NCBI RefSeq assembly: GCF_042242105.1
Contig: NC_092029.1
Location: forward strand, 7,689,885-7,753,884
DNA length: 64,000 bases
Direction: 5' to 3'
DNA from: Pempheris klunzingeri
Taxonomy: Eukaryota > Chordata > Actinopteri > Acropomatiformes > Pempheridae
Part shown: positions 1-10,077 of the stretch, piece by piece
Layout: every line of letters begins with the position of its first letter
How positions within the stretch are numbered: the first letter of the stretch is position 1
Program-made: the position numbers and the translations under genes
The notes under the pieces: model-generated
Database searches by the model: none
The model's input: the letters and a program-made list of their open reading frames with translations, nothing else
Told to the model about the DNA's origin: nothing

Positions 1-1242
1 TAAAATATTGCAATCAAGCACACTATTGAAAATGTTGACAAATTGAGATTAATGATAAATAACTAAAGATATCAGCATGTGGAAACAAGCACTTCAATAA
101 GCAGTTCCATATTCTCATATTCATATTCTTCATTCATAATGAAGAGTGAGAGATGAAGGACAAAATCCACATTATCCTGTAGAAGAATCCACTGTAAAGT
201 TCATGTGAAGCTAATTGCATTTAGTCTCAGTTGGTCACATCAAGTGAGCATCTCCCGACTTCTTTCCTGGAGAGAGGGAATGATATCCAGGGACTTTTAC
301 ATATGTATAACTTCATTTTACATATACTTGTACATATATACATGTGTCTGTTTGTTTCAAAACAGGCAAATGTGAAATGAGAAAAAAATGTGTCTTTCAA
401 AGCACAGTCAGTTGAACACTGGTCTCGCACCTCTTATACAGTATAAGTTCATAAACTTATGTAAACTTATATCAAAGTCAAATTATGACTTGAAACTATG
501 ATCTCTGGTCAACTCCCCACTGGACATGACTCCTCAGTGCTCCTATGATTCTTTCAATAAAGTTATTATTGTTCATGCTGTGTGCATAGCTCATGAAACT
601 GACTCTAACCCCCTAATGTTATTGTCTAGCCCATTTGATTTGTCATTTGTATACATTGTTGTCGCAAGTTATATTGTCTGCACATTTCTATACACTATAT
701 GAGACTAATATCCCCGCTCCACAAGGCTCAGACTTGATTCTATTAAAATGCTGTGAACCTGTCTCTGATAAACAGCCATATTTCTGTCTTTGGTCTTATA
801 CCAAACATAAACTCTCCTGTGATAAAGCTTTAATATTACTCTGAAGGTCACCAAGGTCAGGACATCTAAAATTGTGAAGTGTGTTATCGAGTGTCTCTCT
901 GCCTGGATACACTGTCCCATGGTTCCAAACCTTGTTTTCTACATCATATGACTTCAAGGGCTTGCAGCTAAATGGAAAGTCATGGGACTGGCTAGATGAA
1001 GAGACATCATTTAAACAAGGCATTTTATGTCCTGTCAAGCTCTAGCTACCTTGTCTCAAACTGAATAATGATCTGATTTCATGATCTGTACACGACTGCA
1101 GGGCTTGACAATGCTTTTTGACATGTGCCAAGACAGTACTTGAGGCCCTGGTTCAAAGCAGGAGGGGGCGCTGTCATTTGACGCACCAAATCATGACCAG
1201 GATGGGCCTCTTGTTCTCCAAGTAATCCAGCATCATGCAGGG

Positions 1243-1280
1243 GGTGGGGTCATGGGTGGAGTCATGGGTGGAGTCATGAG
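1243..1280 (+). repeat. Short tandem repeat, three 12-bp units (GGTGGAGTCATG-like)
   Basis: GGTGGGGTCATG, GGTGGAGTCATG and GGTGGAGTCATG follow one another, the last trailing into AGTGACTGG. There are too few copies for a minisatellite of note. Confidence 0.7.
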
Positions 1281-4200
1281 TGACTGGAGGCACAACAACA
1301 ACAAAAAAAAAATCCAGGAGAGAAATATGTGCATACAATGCAACATAAAGAAAATCATTTTAAAAATAAGAAATGCCAACAAAGCCTACACCCCTAGTTC
1401 TGAACCTATGATATATGCTGATGAAAAGTGTATTTTATCAGGAAAAACTTTATTCTTTCTGTGATAGATGAGCTTACTATTAGTGATTATCTGGAGCTAC
1501 AGTCATTGATCTTATTAAACACAACACTGACATACTATTATCTTCTAAAGTTGATTAGGTGAACATGTTAGCAATCAGTTGCCTATTTACACATCCAGAA
1601 GACACAAAGCAACATCAGCATTAATTTGGAGTCATGATCACCTGATGATTGTCTATGTCCAACATTCAATTTGTTTTAGCTCTATTTTTGGTCTCCACCA
1701 ACTCCTGGGAGAAATATTTGGCTCTTTAGCTACTAAATGCTCCATGTTAGTTACTAACTAGCATTTTTTGCTGTTCTGGCAGGATAAACAAGAACCAGAA
1801 GAATTTCTGTGCTGAAAAACCAAAATAATGAGCTTCAAGACGCAAAACGACTCTGTAGTTTTAATTCTGTGTGGTTTTAGTGACCATTTTGTCATTACAA
1901 ATTTGACCCAGTGTTAATATTATTAGCTTTAAATAGACATTAAGTGTACTTTTGTAGAAATAGGATGTAATAGGGTGCTAATGCTATAACATTAGAGCAT
2001 AAAAGTTATGTGGCCAAAATGTCTTATCTTTATGGCTTTTTGCTATAAATGATATTTTAGAGTCCCAGGTTGGAATTCCCCAGCATGCTACTAGAGGGAA
2101 TATGACTTGAGACTATTTTTGTGTGTTATTCAATTCTTAATAACTTTATTTAACTAGAAATTCCCTCACTGAGAGTAAAAATCTTTTGTGTGCTGGCCAA
2201 GACAGCAAAGAAATTGTTTGGCCTAAATCAAATCGCATTTTATAATTATATAAATGTCCCAACAACATGGTCTTCTGCCTGGTGCCTGTATGTCTGGGAG
2301 ACAAATGCAGAAATTAAGCAGCAGAACTTGCTAACACAAAATGTCACCATGTTTTTTTTAATAGATGCATGTGTGTATAAATAAGGAATAACCATACTGT
2401 CATTCCAATTAGATTAACTTCAGTTCTTTTTAGTTCAGTATAGAGTGATTAAAGGTCTGCTGTGTGTACGTCTTTGTCTTTAATTTGTAACAAACTGAGA
2501 CTTTGCGCAGTTTGAAACACGACTTACTGCTTATATTGAGTGTCACAAAAGTTCCACATTTAGACCTTCAAGCTGCCTTCAGTACAATGGAGACACTGAT
2601 GCGACTACGGAAGCATTTTGTGTGGGCCCCTGAACGTGCCATGAAATGTGTGTGTTATATCCAGTTCAGTCCAGCTGCGCCCCCTAACAAGTGTCTGTCA
2701 GGTGAGGAATGACAGCTTGTAAAGAGCCTCTGGTTGCACGACAACGCTGGTGATGTTGGCTAAAGCAAGCGATGGAGACAGAGTCAGCTAACAAGACATT
2801 TGTGACCAAAGGGAATTAAGACCTTACAAATGACAAGTCAGAGAAGTTATGTTGATGTAGTGACAAATTCATAATCATTATGGCTCATAACTAATAAGAA
2901 CAATCATCATAAAAATAATGTGTTGCTGTGATATTGTAAGCTCCTATAGCTGCTAAAAGTGAAAATGTCTTTCTCTCTGTCGCTGGTTTTAGAATTCTTT
3001 TAATGAGGGAGAAAGAGGAGATTTTCAGGATTTTAACAAAATACGTGAACTTATTTTGCAATTAAATCTTATGTTTCTAAAACAAGACTGTAAGAGATCT
3101 TTGTTCAATAGAAAAATTATTGATTTTGGAATTATTTTGATCTATGTGTGCAATTTTCTGGTGTGGCCCTCAATCGTATGCTGGCTCCTTAAACTGGCTC
3201 TCAGCCATCTAAACGTTGAGAAACCCTTCTATAAAAAGATATAAGCAAAAGATAAATGCGTGCTTCATTTTCAAACACTACTTACTGACATTTACCTTTT
3301 CCTCAGTATATGAAATTAGGTATTAGGAGTAAAATAGTTCAAAAAAGAGAAGGGTTTAGTTTCACTCAAATGAACCGAAAGGTGCCTGTGATCGGTGAGG
3401 AGAATCAGCTTTGACCATGTTGTCTCACAAATGTCCCTGTTATACTGACGCATTTATTTTGTAATGATAAAGTGAAGCACCTGAACTGCTGTCCTGTGTA
3501 AACACACACTTTAAAACTTTGAGTATGTAGAAAAAATTAGATTCTCTGGAAGACAGATAACATATCTGCTGCAAACAGTGGCATAATCAGATAAAACTCC
3601 ATGACAAGTCGTAATGCCTGCAGTATGTCATCAGTGTTCGGCCTTTATGTAAGCCACATTACATGACCCAAAGTTCTCACGTGTTATATTTGCTTATGAA
3701 ACAAGTTGTTGGCTTAGATTGAGAATATTTCACCCGATTTCACCTGCAAATGTATGCAAATGTGCAAGGCTAGTGACTGAAAAATCAAAATCAACTTAGC
3801 TTTCCAAAAGAAAAATAAGTTCTAAAAGTTACATTTGGCATAAATAGACCTTTCAAGTGTGACAATTATCGCTTTTATTCAGTCAAAGAGGCTGACCTGA
3901 GCTCAGTTCAGCTTCTGAGCAACTGTGTTTTCTGTGATGTCATTGAGCAGGTAGGCTACAGTCTCAGCACCCCCTACTCTTAGATGGACCAAGTCTCTGC
4001 TGTGTGGGTTTAATGCATTCAGGTTCCTTCGTGCTTTCGATGATTCTCATTATATCACCACATGCACGCATTATATGGGTGGGAGTGTCCTTATGCAGCA
4101 CACTGCATTAATGTATAAGTAGAAGGGTGAGCTGAGTGCAGGGGAACTGAAATAACCCCCTTGCCTCCCAGCTGAAAACTCCTTCACTATTTCTATGATA

Positions 4201-4766
4201 AAAAGAAAAAGAGACAGCCCCATTTGAACCTCCCTTTAAAATCACTTACAGCCCTTCACGCACAAACACAGTGATAAGAGGGTCAGTCAATCAGCGATGT
4301 CTGACCAAAGAGCTTTTTAAAATTATGGTGCTGACCTGAGATTGACTGATAACACTAAAGGTCAGGAGAAATAATAAAGAAGGCTATCACTGTCAGAGCA
4401 GGATGAACCTCTGATTCTCTGCAGAAAAAATCTGTCTTGACAGCAGAGACAAGTTGGGTTTGCTGGAAATGTGCAAACTTCATGCATTTTTTTCATTAGT
4501 CTAGATGCTTTGGATACTTAAAATCATGTAACATCTATTTATGATGCACATCCTTGATAGATTATTCTGGATGAAGAAAGTCCAGTTTGAATAAATATCT
4601 GAATGCTTTGATCAAACTAATCACATACACAGCAAGAACACACATGAGAGAAAGCCGTCCGCAGTGTTGGGTGAAGCAGCTGCCAATTACAAGCAAACAT
4701 CAAACCAGGTTATGATAGTTTGTTAAAATACAATGCATTGAGATTACAGCCAAACTCTTGCTTACT

Positions 4767-4959
4767 CTAAAGGCTGCTTACGTGGGCCTCACAAGGACCA
4801 GAAAGGTGCCTCCATCAGAGGTGGGCCCATAATATTTACGGTCAGGTGCCTGAGAGGCAATCTTGTGCTGAACAGCATGTGTGAGCTGGTCTGTGATTTT
4901 ATTCTGAGCTGCTGCCGCAGCGACCCGACCCCACATAAGCGGAAGATAATGGATGGATG
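4767..4959 (+). mobile_element. 3' tail fragment of a non-LTR retrotransposon
   Basis: The segment ends with CTGCTGCCGCAGCGACCCGA, CCCACATAAGCGGAAGATAA and then TGGATGGATG. GACCCGACCCCGGATAAGCGGAAG with a (GATG)n tail is a recurrent 3' end of fish LINE/SINE copies, probably RTE-type. The 5' limit is uncertain; only 4906-4959 is clearly recognised. Confidence 0.5.
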
Positions 4960-5674
4960 TGTCTGTCAGACACCCAATTGTCTCTCCTGAGCAGCCACTC
5001 ACAAGCTGCAGGAAGTGAATATTTCAGTCAAGCATAAGTTGCCATAACACACTGTGGTGACAGGAGCGGCCTCCTAAAGGTACACCTTCATGGGCTTAAA
5101 CTGGGTTAGCTCCTGCTGAGTGGCCAATGACAATGACTGCGTTCTGTAGCTGTTTTATAGCTAGCTTTAGCTTTCTGGATCGATGTCATCTCTGTCTCAT
5201 TGGTGCTTGGGGGGGAAAGCTTGGGCAGGAGGATCTCGATGAACGACTGAGTCAGCAAACTTTGATCATTTTAGATTTCTTGGATAAAAAATCCCAAATC
5301 TTTTTCTGCAACATCATGAAAAGTTGGTAGTGAAAACAGAACAGCTGCCATGGAATCCTGGAGTCCTACTTTGTGAGAACAGGCTATGAACTCAGCGGAG
5401 TTTGTTTGGTGGACCAAATTCAAAGAAATTAAAGTTATATTCGCCACAAACAAAGGCATACACTTTGTCCAAAATACAAAAATATCAAAAAAAAGGTTAA
5501 ACATTTTTATTATAAACTGTTTTTTATGCATAAACTTATGATACCTGGCAGTAGGGGGTGCTGCGGCCCCCTCAGCACCCCCACTACCATGTTCACAGCC
5601 TGGTGGGATGAGACAGTAATCAGACTGCTCTCTAATCCTAATTACACGAGGCTGTGTGTCTGTGTGTGAATCCC

Positions 5675-5701
5675 TGTGTGTGTGTGTGTGTGTGTGTGTG
5701 T
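5675..5701. repeat. (TG)13 microsatellite
   Basis: Uninterrupted TG dinucleotides. An apparent 146-aa minus-strand frame over this point begins with HTHTHT from the repeat and is not a gene. Confidence 0.9.
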
Positions 5702-6707
5702 CCACATACACCTATAGGAAAAAGTAAAAATGAGAAAATATGAAAGAGATCAAGATAAATGGATTAAAGATGTTGCATCACACCATGTAATCAGCTCAAC
5801 TGTCTTTGTTTCTTCGGACTGATCCACCTATAGAAAATGTGACAGCTCATTACGTTTAACATAAAAGAAACATTTGAACAAATAGGATTTTTTCTATTCT
5901 ATTCTAACAAGAATCCTTTGAGGTTCTGTTTGTGGGGGTGATTTCCTCCAGACATGACACAGTTGTTTTTTAAGACAATATATAGCTTTCACTCTTTTGA
6001 ATCAGTCCCTGAATCAGATCAGTAATGACTTGACTCAATTCCTCAGATTAGCTGCCAAAAAAGGGATTATTTAAACTCAATAAAGAGAATAACTAATATT
6101 AAATTAACAAAAAAGAACTTTCTGCTGAACTGTGAAATGTCAACCTTTCCTGGCATTTGCCTTTTGATCATCACTGGGTTTTTACGATCACTTCTGATTT
6201 ACGATCACTTCTGATTAACCCTGTTACAAAACAGCCCTCTTCCATTTACTCTTTTCCCTACATGTGAAAAGGTGATTTCAAGCCTCATTTTTTTTTTTTT
6301 TTGCATGTTTCATAGCTAAAAAATGGTTAATAAAGAGTCAGTGGTACACTAATCAGTCACAAGGGCACAGTATTTACACTCTGCAGTCGATTACTGACCT
6401 AATGGGGGATCAGTTTGACCTTATTATGTGTGACTGCAGGAGCAAGAGGAAGTAAATCTGGGGGGGGGTAAAAAAGATGAAATCAGAACAGGGAGATAAG
6501 CAATCATCTGAAGATAAACTCATCATGAAACATCCTGAAAACCTGCATGGTATTACGTCATCAGACATGGGGAGCAACACATTAACCTCACGTCTGAGAG
6601 TTTCAACACACATTCATCCCGTTGTCTTGTGCGCTGAATAAGAAGAGGAAGAACTTGGAGGTGTTTGTTCCACAGCAGACAGCAAATCATCAACGTGTGA
6701 TCTGACA

Positions 6708-6713
6708 TTTATT
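6708..6713 (-). terminator. dio3: Candidate poly(A) signal of dio3 (AATAAA)
   Basis: TTTATT on the plus strand reads AATAAA on the minus strand, about 92 nt past the end of the SECIS. This would give a 3' UTR of roughly 570 nt. It is the first canonical hexamer after the SECIS; actual cleavage position is inferred. Confidence 0.6.
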
Positions 6714-6804
6714 AAAAACATTTGTTCAATTACATTGTTTCAACATTACATCGTTTGGCAGTCGATCTTCGAGGAAGGCATCCTGCTAATATGGACCCGC
6801 TCCC

Positions 6805-6871
6805 GGTGTCAGAAACATCAGTGTCGGTTTTCTGGCCTCGCCTTTTAAAAACCGAACTTCACAGAAACACC
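6805..6871 (-). promoter_or_regulatory. dio3: SECIS element (form 2) in the dio3 3' UTR
   Basis: Read on the minus strand, this 67-nt segment folds into a SECIS hairpin. The basal stem pairs GGTGT with ACACC. The non-Watson-Crick quartet is supplied by TGTGAAG on the 5' arm and CTGATG on the 3' arm. The upper stem pairs TCGGTTTT with AAAACCGA (8 perfect pairs). The apical region begins TAAAA, giving the unpaired A run, followed by a mini-stem GGC-GAG-GCC, which makes it form 2. It begins 393 nt after the dio3 stop codon and precedes the poly(A) signal, as expected for the element that recruits SBP2 and the Sec-specific elongation factor. The call rests on pairing read by eye, not on a folding program. 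Confidence 0.92.
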
Positions 6872-6892
6872 AGAGTGAGATATTAGCCTGAA

Positions 6893-6949
6893 CGCACACA
6901 CACACACACGCACACACACACACGCACACACACACACACACACACACAC
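6893..6949. repeat. (CA)n microsatellite in the dio3 3' UTR
   Basis: About 57 bp of CA with two or three CG interruptions. In the dio3 mRNA this is a GT run lying about 20 nt before the 5' base of the SECIS stem. Confidence 0.9.
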
Positions 6950-7264
6950 CGGTATTGTAGAAAAATAGAGTGATCACTAATTGAATCCAGCTTCAACTGA
7001 TTCAAGACTTTTCCATACAAAAAAATAAAGACAATCGCTATGAGCAATCAATTAAGGTCGAGACAAGCACAACATAACATAACAGCCTAGCCTAGAGTTA
7101 GGCTTGAACATGACTTTAGGCTATTTGTCAGAGTCCTGAATGTCTGTATGCAAGAGGAACAACATACTGTGCCGTGTGTGAACATTTTGATAGCAGCATC
7201 TGGATATTTTGCACTGTGAGTTGGACACTTAAGCAGAATGGGCAGAGCAGTTCAGCATCTCTCA

Positions 7265-8071
7265 CTACACATGGAGCACCGCTCTTTGGGAATTCACCAG
7301 ATCGTTCCTGTATTGCTCCAGCCAGTTTCTAAGCTCGGAAATCCGGTATCCCTCTGGACCTCTGCCCCCCTGGTACACCACTCTCTCATCCCTCACAATG
7401 TAAAGTCTCTCAAAGTAGGCTCCGTACGCGGCGTTGGACGAGTTGTCCATATTATCCACCACCACGTTGCTCCCCGGCACCTCGGTGAGCATCAGCTGAG
7501 CGGCTCTAAGTCTGTCCTCCAAGCAGCGGTGCTTGGGGATCTGATACGGAGCGTCCGAGCTCACCCAGCCGTCCGACGGGTGCGCCTCCTCAATATATAC
7601 AACTAAAAAGTCCGCAATGTCTGCGTACTGGCTCACGACGCGCTGAAACGCCGCCAGGCGCGTCATGAATGGCGGTCAGGAGCAGCTGCCAAAGTTAAGG
7701 ATGAGCGGTCTCTTCCCTTTCATGCAGTCCAGGATCCGGACCTGCCTCCGCTCCTGGACCAGCATCACCTCGGTGTTGGGCGCAGCGCTGCCGAGGTGCG
7801 CAGATTTGAGAAAGTCCAATTTCTGGCCGTACCACACGGCCCTGAGGGACTCCAAGGTGAACATCTTATTAGAGTCAGAGACGCACACCGGCGGATCGTC
7901 CGGGCTGTCCTGCCTCTCTCCCATTTTCAGCAGCACTTTTTTCCTAATGCACAAGAAATCCAGGAGCCACAGCATGACGGCGGCCAGGAGGAACCGGGGC
8001 AGCAGCATCAGGCACAGGGCTGCGTGCTTCAGCGCCCTCGCCATTAGGACACCGCCGGAGTCGTGCATCAT
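7265..8071 (-). CDS. dio3: Type 3 iodothyronine deiodinase (selenoprotein), intronless
   Basis: The enzyme removes an inner-ring iodine from T4 and T3, giving rT3 and T2, and so inactivates thyroid hormone; the family is membrane anchored and has a thioredoxin-like fold. Seen here: two adjacent minus-strand frames (8071-7676 and the frame ending at 7265) are one 268-residue protein interrupted by a single TGA at 7678-7676. That TGA sits in the catalytic motif NFGSCS-U-PPFM, so it is selenocysteine 132. Residues about 19-42 form a hydrophobic anchor ending in [12 protein letters not shown], typical of DIO3. EEAHPSDGW (161-169) carries a conserved active-site His. Length (about 268 aa) and absence of introns fit DIO3 rather than DIO1 or DIO2. 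The start chosen is the 5'-most ATG (MMHDSGG...); Met10 (MARALKH) is an alternative with a G at +4. A SECIS element downstream supports readthrough. A gene caller that treats TGA as stop would report only 131 residues. Paralogue (dio3a or dio3b) was not resolved. Confidence 0.97.
7676..7678 (-). other. dio3: In-frame TGA recoded as selenocysteine (Sec132)
   Basis: On the minus strand the codons run Gly-Ser-Cys-Ser-TGA-Pro-Pro-Phe-Met. The frame stays open for 136 further codons after the TGA and keeps full family similarity. The site is the catalytic residue of all deiodinases, so this is recoding and not a pseudogene break. Confidence 0.96.
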
Positions 8072-8173
8072 CTCTTCCCCTGCCGATAAGATGCGACTGG
8101 GCCGGCGAAAGAGAAAACTAGTATTTAGTCACCTTTACCCATTGGAGAAAACTATCTGACGCACACAGGCACT

Positions 8174-8182
8174 CTTTTTATA
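8174..8182 (-). promoter_or_regulatory. dio3: TATA box of dio3 (TATAAAAAG)
   Basis: The minus strand reads TATAAAAAG about 103 nt upstream of the first ATG, which would place the transcription start near 8150 and give a 5' UTR of roughly 80 nt. A CCAAT motif (ctCCAATggg) lies about 35 nt downstream of the TATA box. TATA-driven promoters are known for mammalian Dio3; the exact start here is inferred. Confidence 0.6.
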
Positions 8183-8305
8183 GGTACAAGCAGCATTTGA
8201 ATAATGGGGAAAAAAAGAAAAAGAAAAAAAAGCACGCCTCCGGTACCCGCACCGCCCACTCACATGGTGGGGATTACCTCCCGTCCGCTCTGGGCTTTAA
8301 AGATC

Positions 8306-8360
8306 CAGAGAGAGAGAGAGAGAAAGAAAGAGAGGGGGAGAGAGAGAGAGGGGGGGGGGT
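8306..8360. repeat. (GA)n / G-rich microsatellite upstream of dio3
   Basis: A run of GAGA with AAAG interruptions passes into G10. On the dio3 strand it is a polypyrimidine tract about 125-180 bp upstream of the TATA box. Confidence 0.85.
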
Positions 8361-10004
8361 GCGGGTTGTGTCTTCAGTCCACATGTGCAGATAAAACATG
8401 ACAGTGGATGGATGTGATTTTATATCACTGTGAGACACTTGGGTTAGTTTTAATTGGCTGTGGCTGAGCGCACGGTTGCTCCTCAGACTCGGGGAAAAGA
8501 AGCACATTTGACTTGACTTTATTCCGCCGGTGGACTCCCTGTAATGAGCGCAGGAGACTCTGTCACCACTAGACGGCGCTGGATTCACACGGACTGTAAA
8601 GGCTGGATGAGTCATTCACTCTCCCGCAAGGGCTCCCGAACACCTTGTGATGAAGAGAAGATGAAAGATACTCAGCACATTACAGTTCAGCTTTCCTTTT
8701 GACCATTTCTGCAAAGAAACGAAACCAATTTCTGTATATTTATCACCTACTTTGAACCTCTCAACACCCCTCTGACACAGTCTGAACACAAGTCATCATC
8801 ATACCTCCACTAAGGTAGCATTTATGGCAGGACTACTGTATTGGTTGATGTACAGGTGTCCAGTCTAGTGACACAAATTCAGGCTTTGGAAGAACCAAGT
8901 TCAGTAAGTTTTCATTACTGTTTCTGTGCTCTAATTAACATGAGTTTTGTCATTACCTTGAGGTTGCCAAGCAACCAGCGGAGATTTTGGTAGCTTTGGC
9001 CAACATTTCCATTGGCGATGATAAGACTGAACTAAAAGTCATTGTTGAGATCTGGGAACACTGTGACACTGCCACAGCAAAGTGGGATAGAACAAGATAA
9101 AGACACAGACAATCAGACAGATTGTACAACAGCCAACAGTTCAGTCATGTTTTCATCCAGTTTACTTGAAGGTAAAACTGAAAGTTGGAGCACCCTAAAT
9201 GTCATCATGAAACTTGAGCAAGTAGGTCAAAGTTACACCAGGAAGTTGATGACTAAACAGTGATGGATTTTTTCACATTTATGTGCTAAATGCACCCCTG
9301 GACCTGTGTCACGTAACCCCCGACACCGTCAGGTCAGTAAGAGCAGAATGTCCCCACTGTTCTCTTCCCTCTAGTCCTCTGGACCCAGCTGAGGATCCAG
9401 CTCTGCTGCTAACTCGCAAAGAACACAACCTCCACCCTGCAACCAGGATACAGTTGAGGACCAGCTTTGACTTCTGATCCACAACCCTTTTCCAGCCTGA
9501 CTCATCAACGGATTTGCCAGCTAAGAAAGCAGCACAGCGAAGGATCTCTCTTTTCCCTCCAAGGACTGATAACAAACTCTAAGTGGGCACATAAAGCATA
9601 ATGTAACTGTATGCATTACTAAGTGATGGTTTAACCTTGTTAATGTATTGGTTTTGATTTGCTTTAATGTTACTGATTGAGTGTGGTCATTGTCATGTGC
9701 TGTTAGTTTACTGTGTAGCCATACTGCTAAGATGTTTAGGTGCTAAGGGTCACTCATGCAAACTAGCCATCGTTTCCTAACCTGGCACCTTTGTCCTACA
9801 CACTCACATTGACAGCCACACAAATTAGCCTCTACGTAGAGACAAAACTACCGGCCACACACATACGTGTCTCAGCACGCGGTCTACACCTTTGTCTACC
9901 CATGACCCCCACACCAGTTGCAGCCATTTTGTCTGTCGGCACCTTTTTGACCCTGCCGTCTTTGTAGTCTTGCCTTCCCTTCTTCAGCATATTCACATGT
10001 ATTC

Positions 10005-10007
10005 ACA

Positions 10008-10076
<69 letters not shown>

Positions 10077-10077
10077 T
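10005..10077. repeat. Compound (CT)n/(CA)n microsatellite
   Basis: CT and CA blocks alternate twice: CTCTCTCTCTC, (AC)n, CTCTCTCTC, (AC)n. Confidence 0.9.

Larger units (their letters stand above)
1..6690. other. Intergenic region downstream of dio3
   Basis: No exon, RNA gene or conserved protein motif was recognised. It holds the short tandem repeat at 1.25 kb, the LINE tail at 4.8-4.96 kb, the (TG)13 run at 5.68 kb and poly-T/poly-G runs (about 6288-6302 and 6462-6469). The open frames here are short and lack any family resemblance. Confidence 0.6.

Noticed and set aside
5271..5711. 146-codon minus-strand frame
   Set aside because: It begins in a (TG)n repeat translated as THTHTH and has no family resemblance further on.
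7238..7606. Plus-strand 122-codon frame
   Set aside because: Also antisense to dio3; the minus-strand protein is strongly conserved.
7665..8159. Plus-strand 164-codon frame over dio3
   Set aside because: It is the antisense shadow of the GC-rich dio3 coding sequence. No similarity or codon pattern supports a gene, and mammalian DIO3OS is non-coding.
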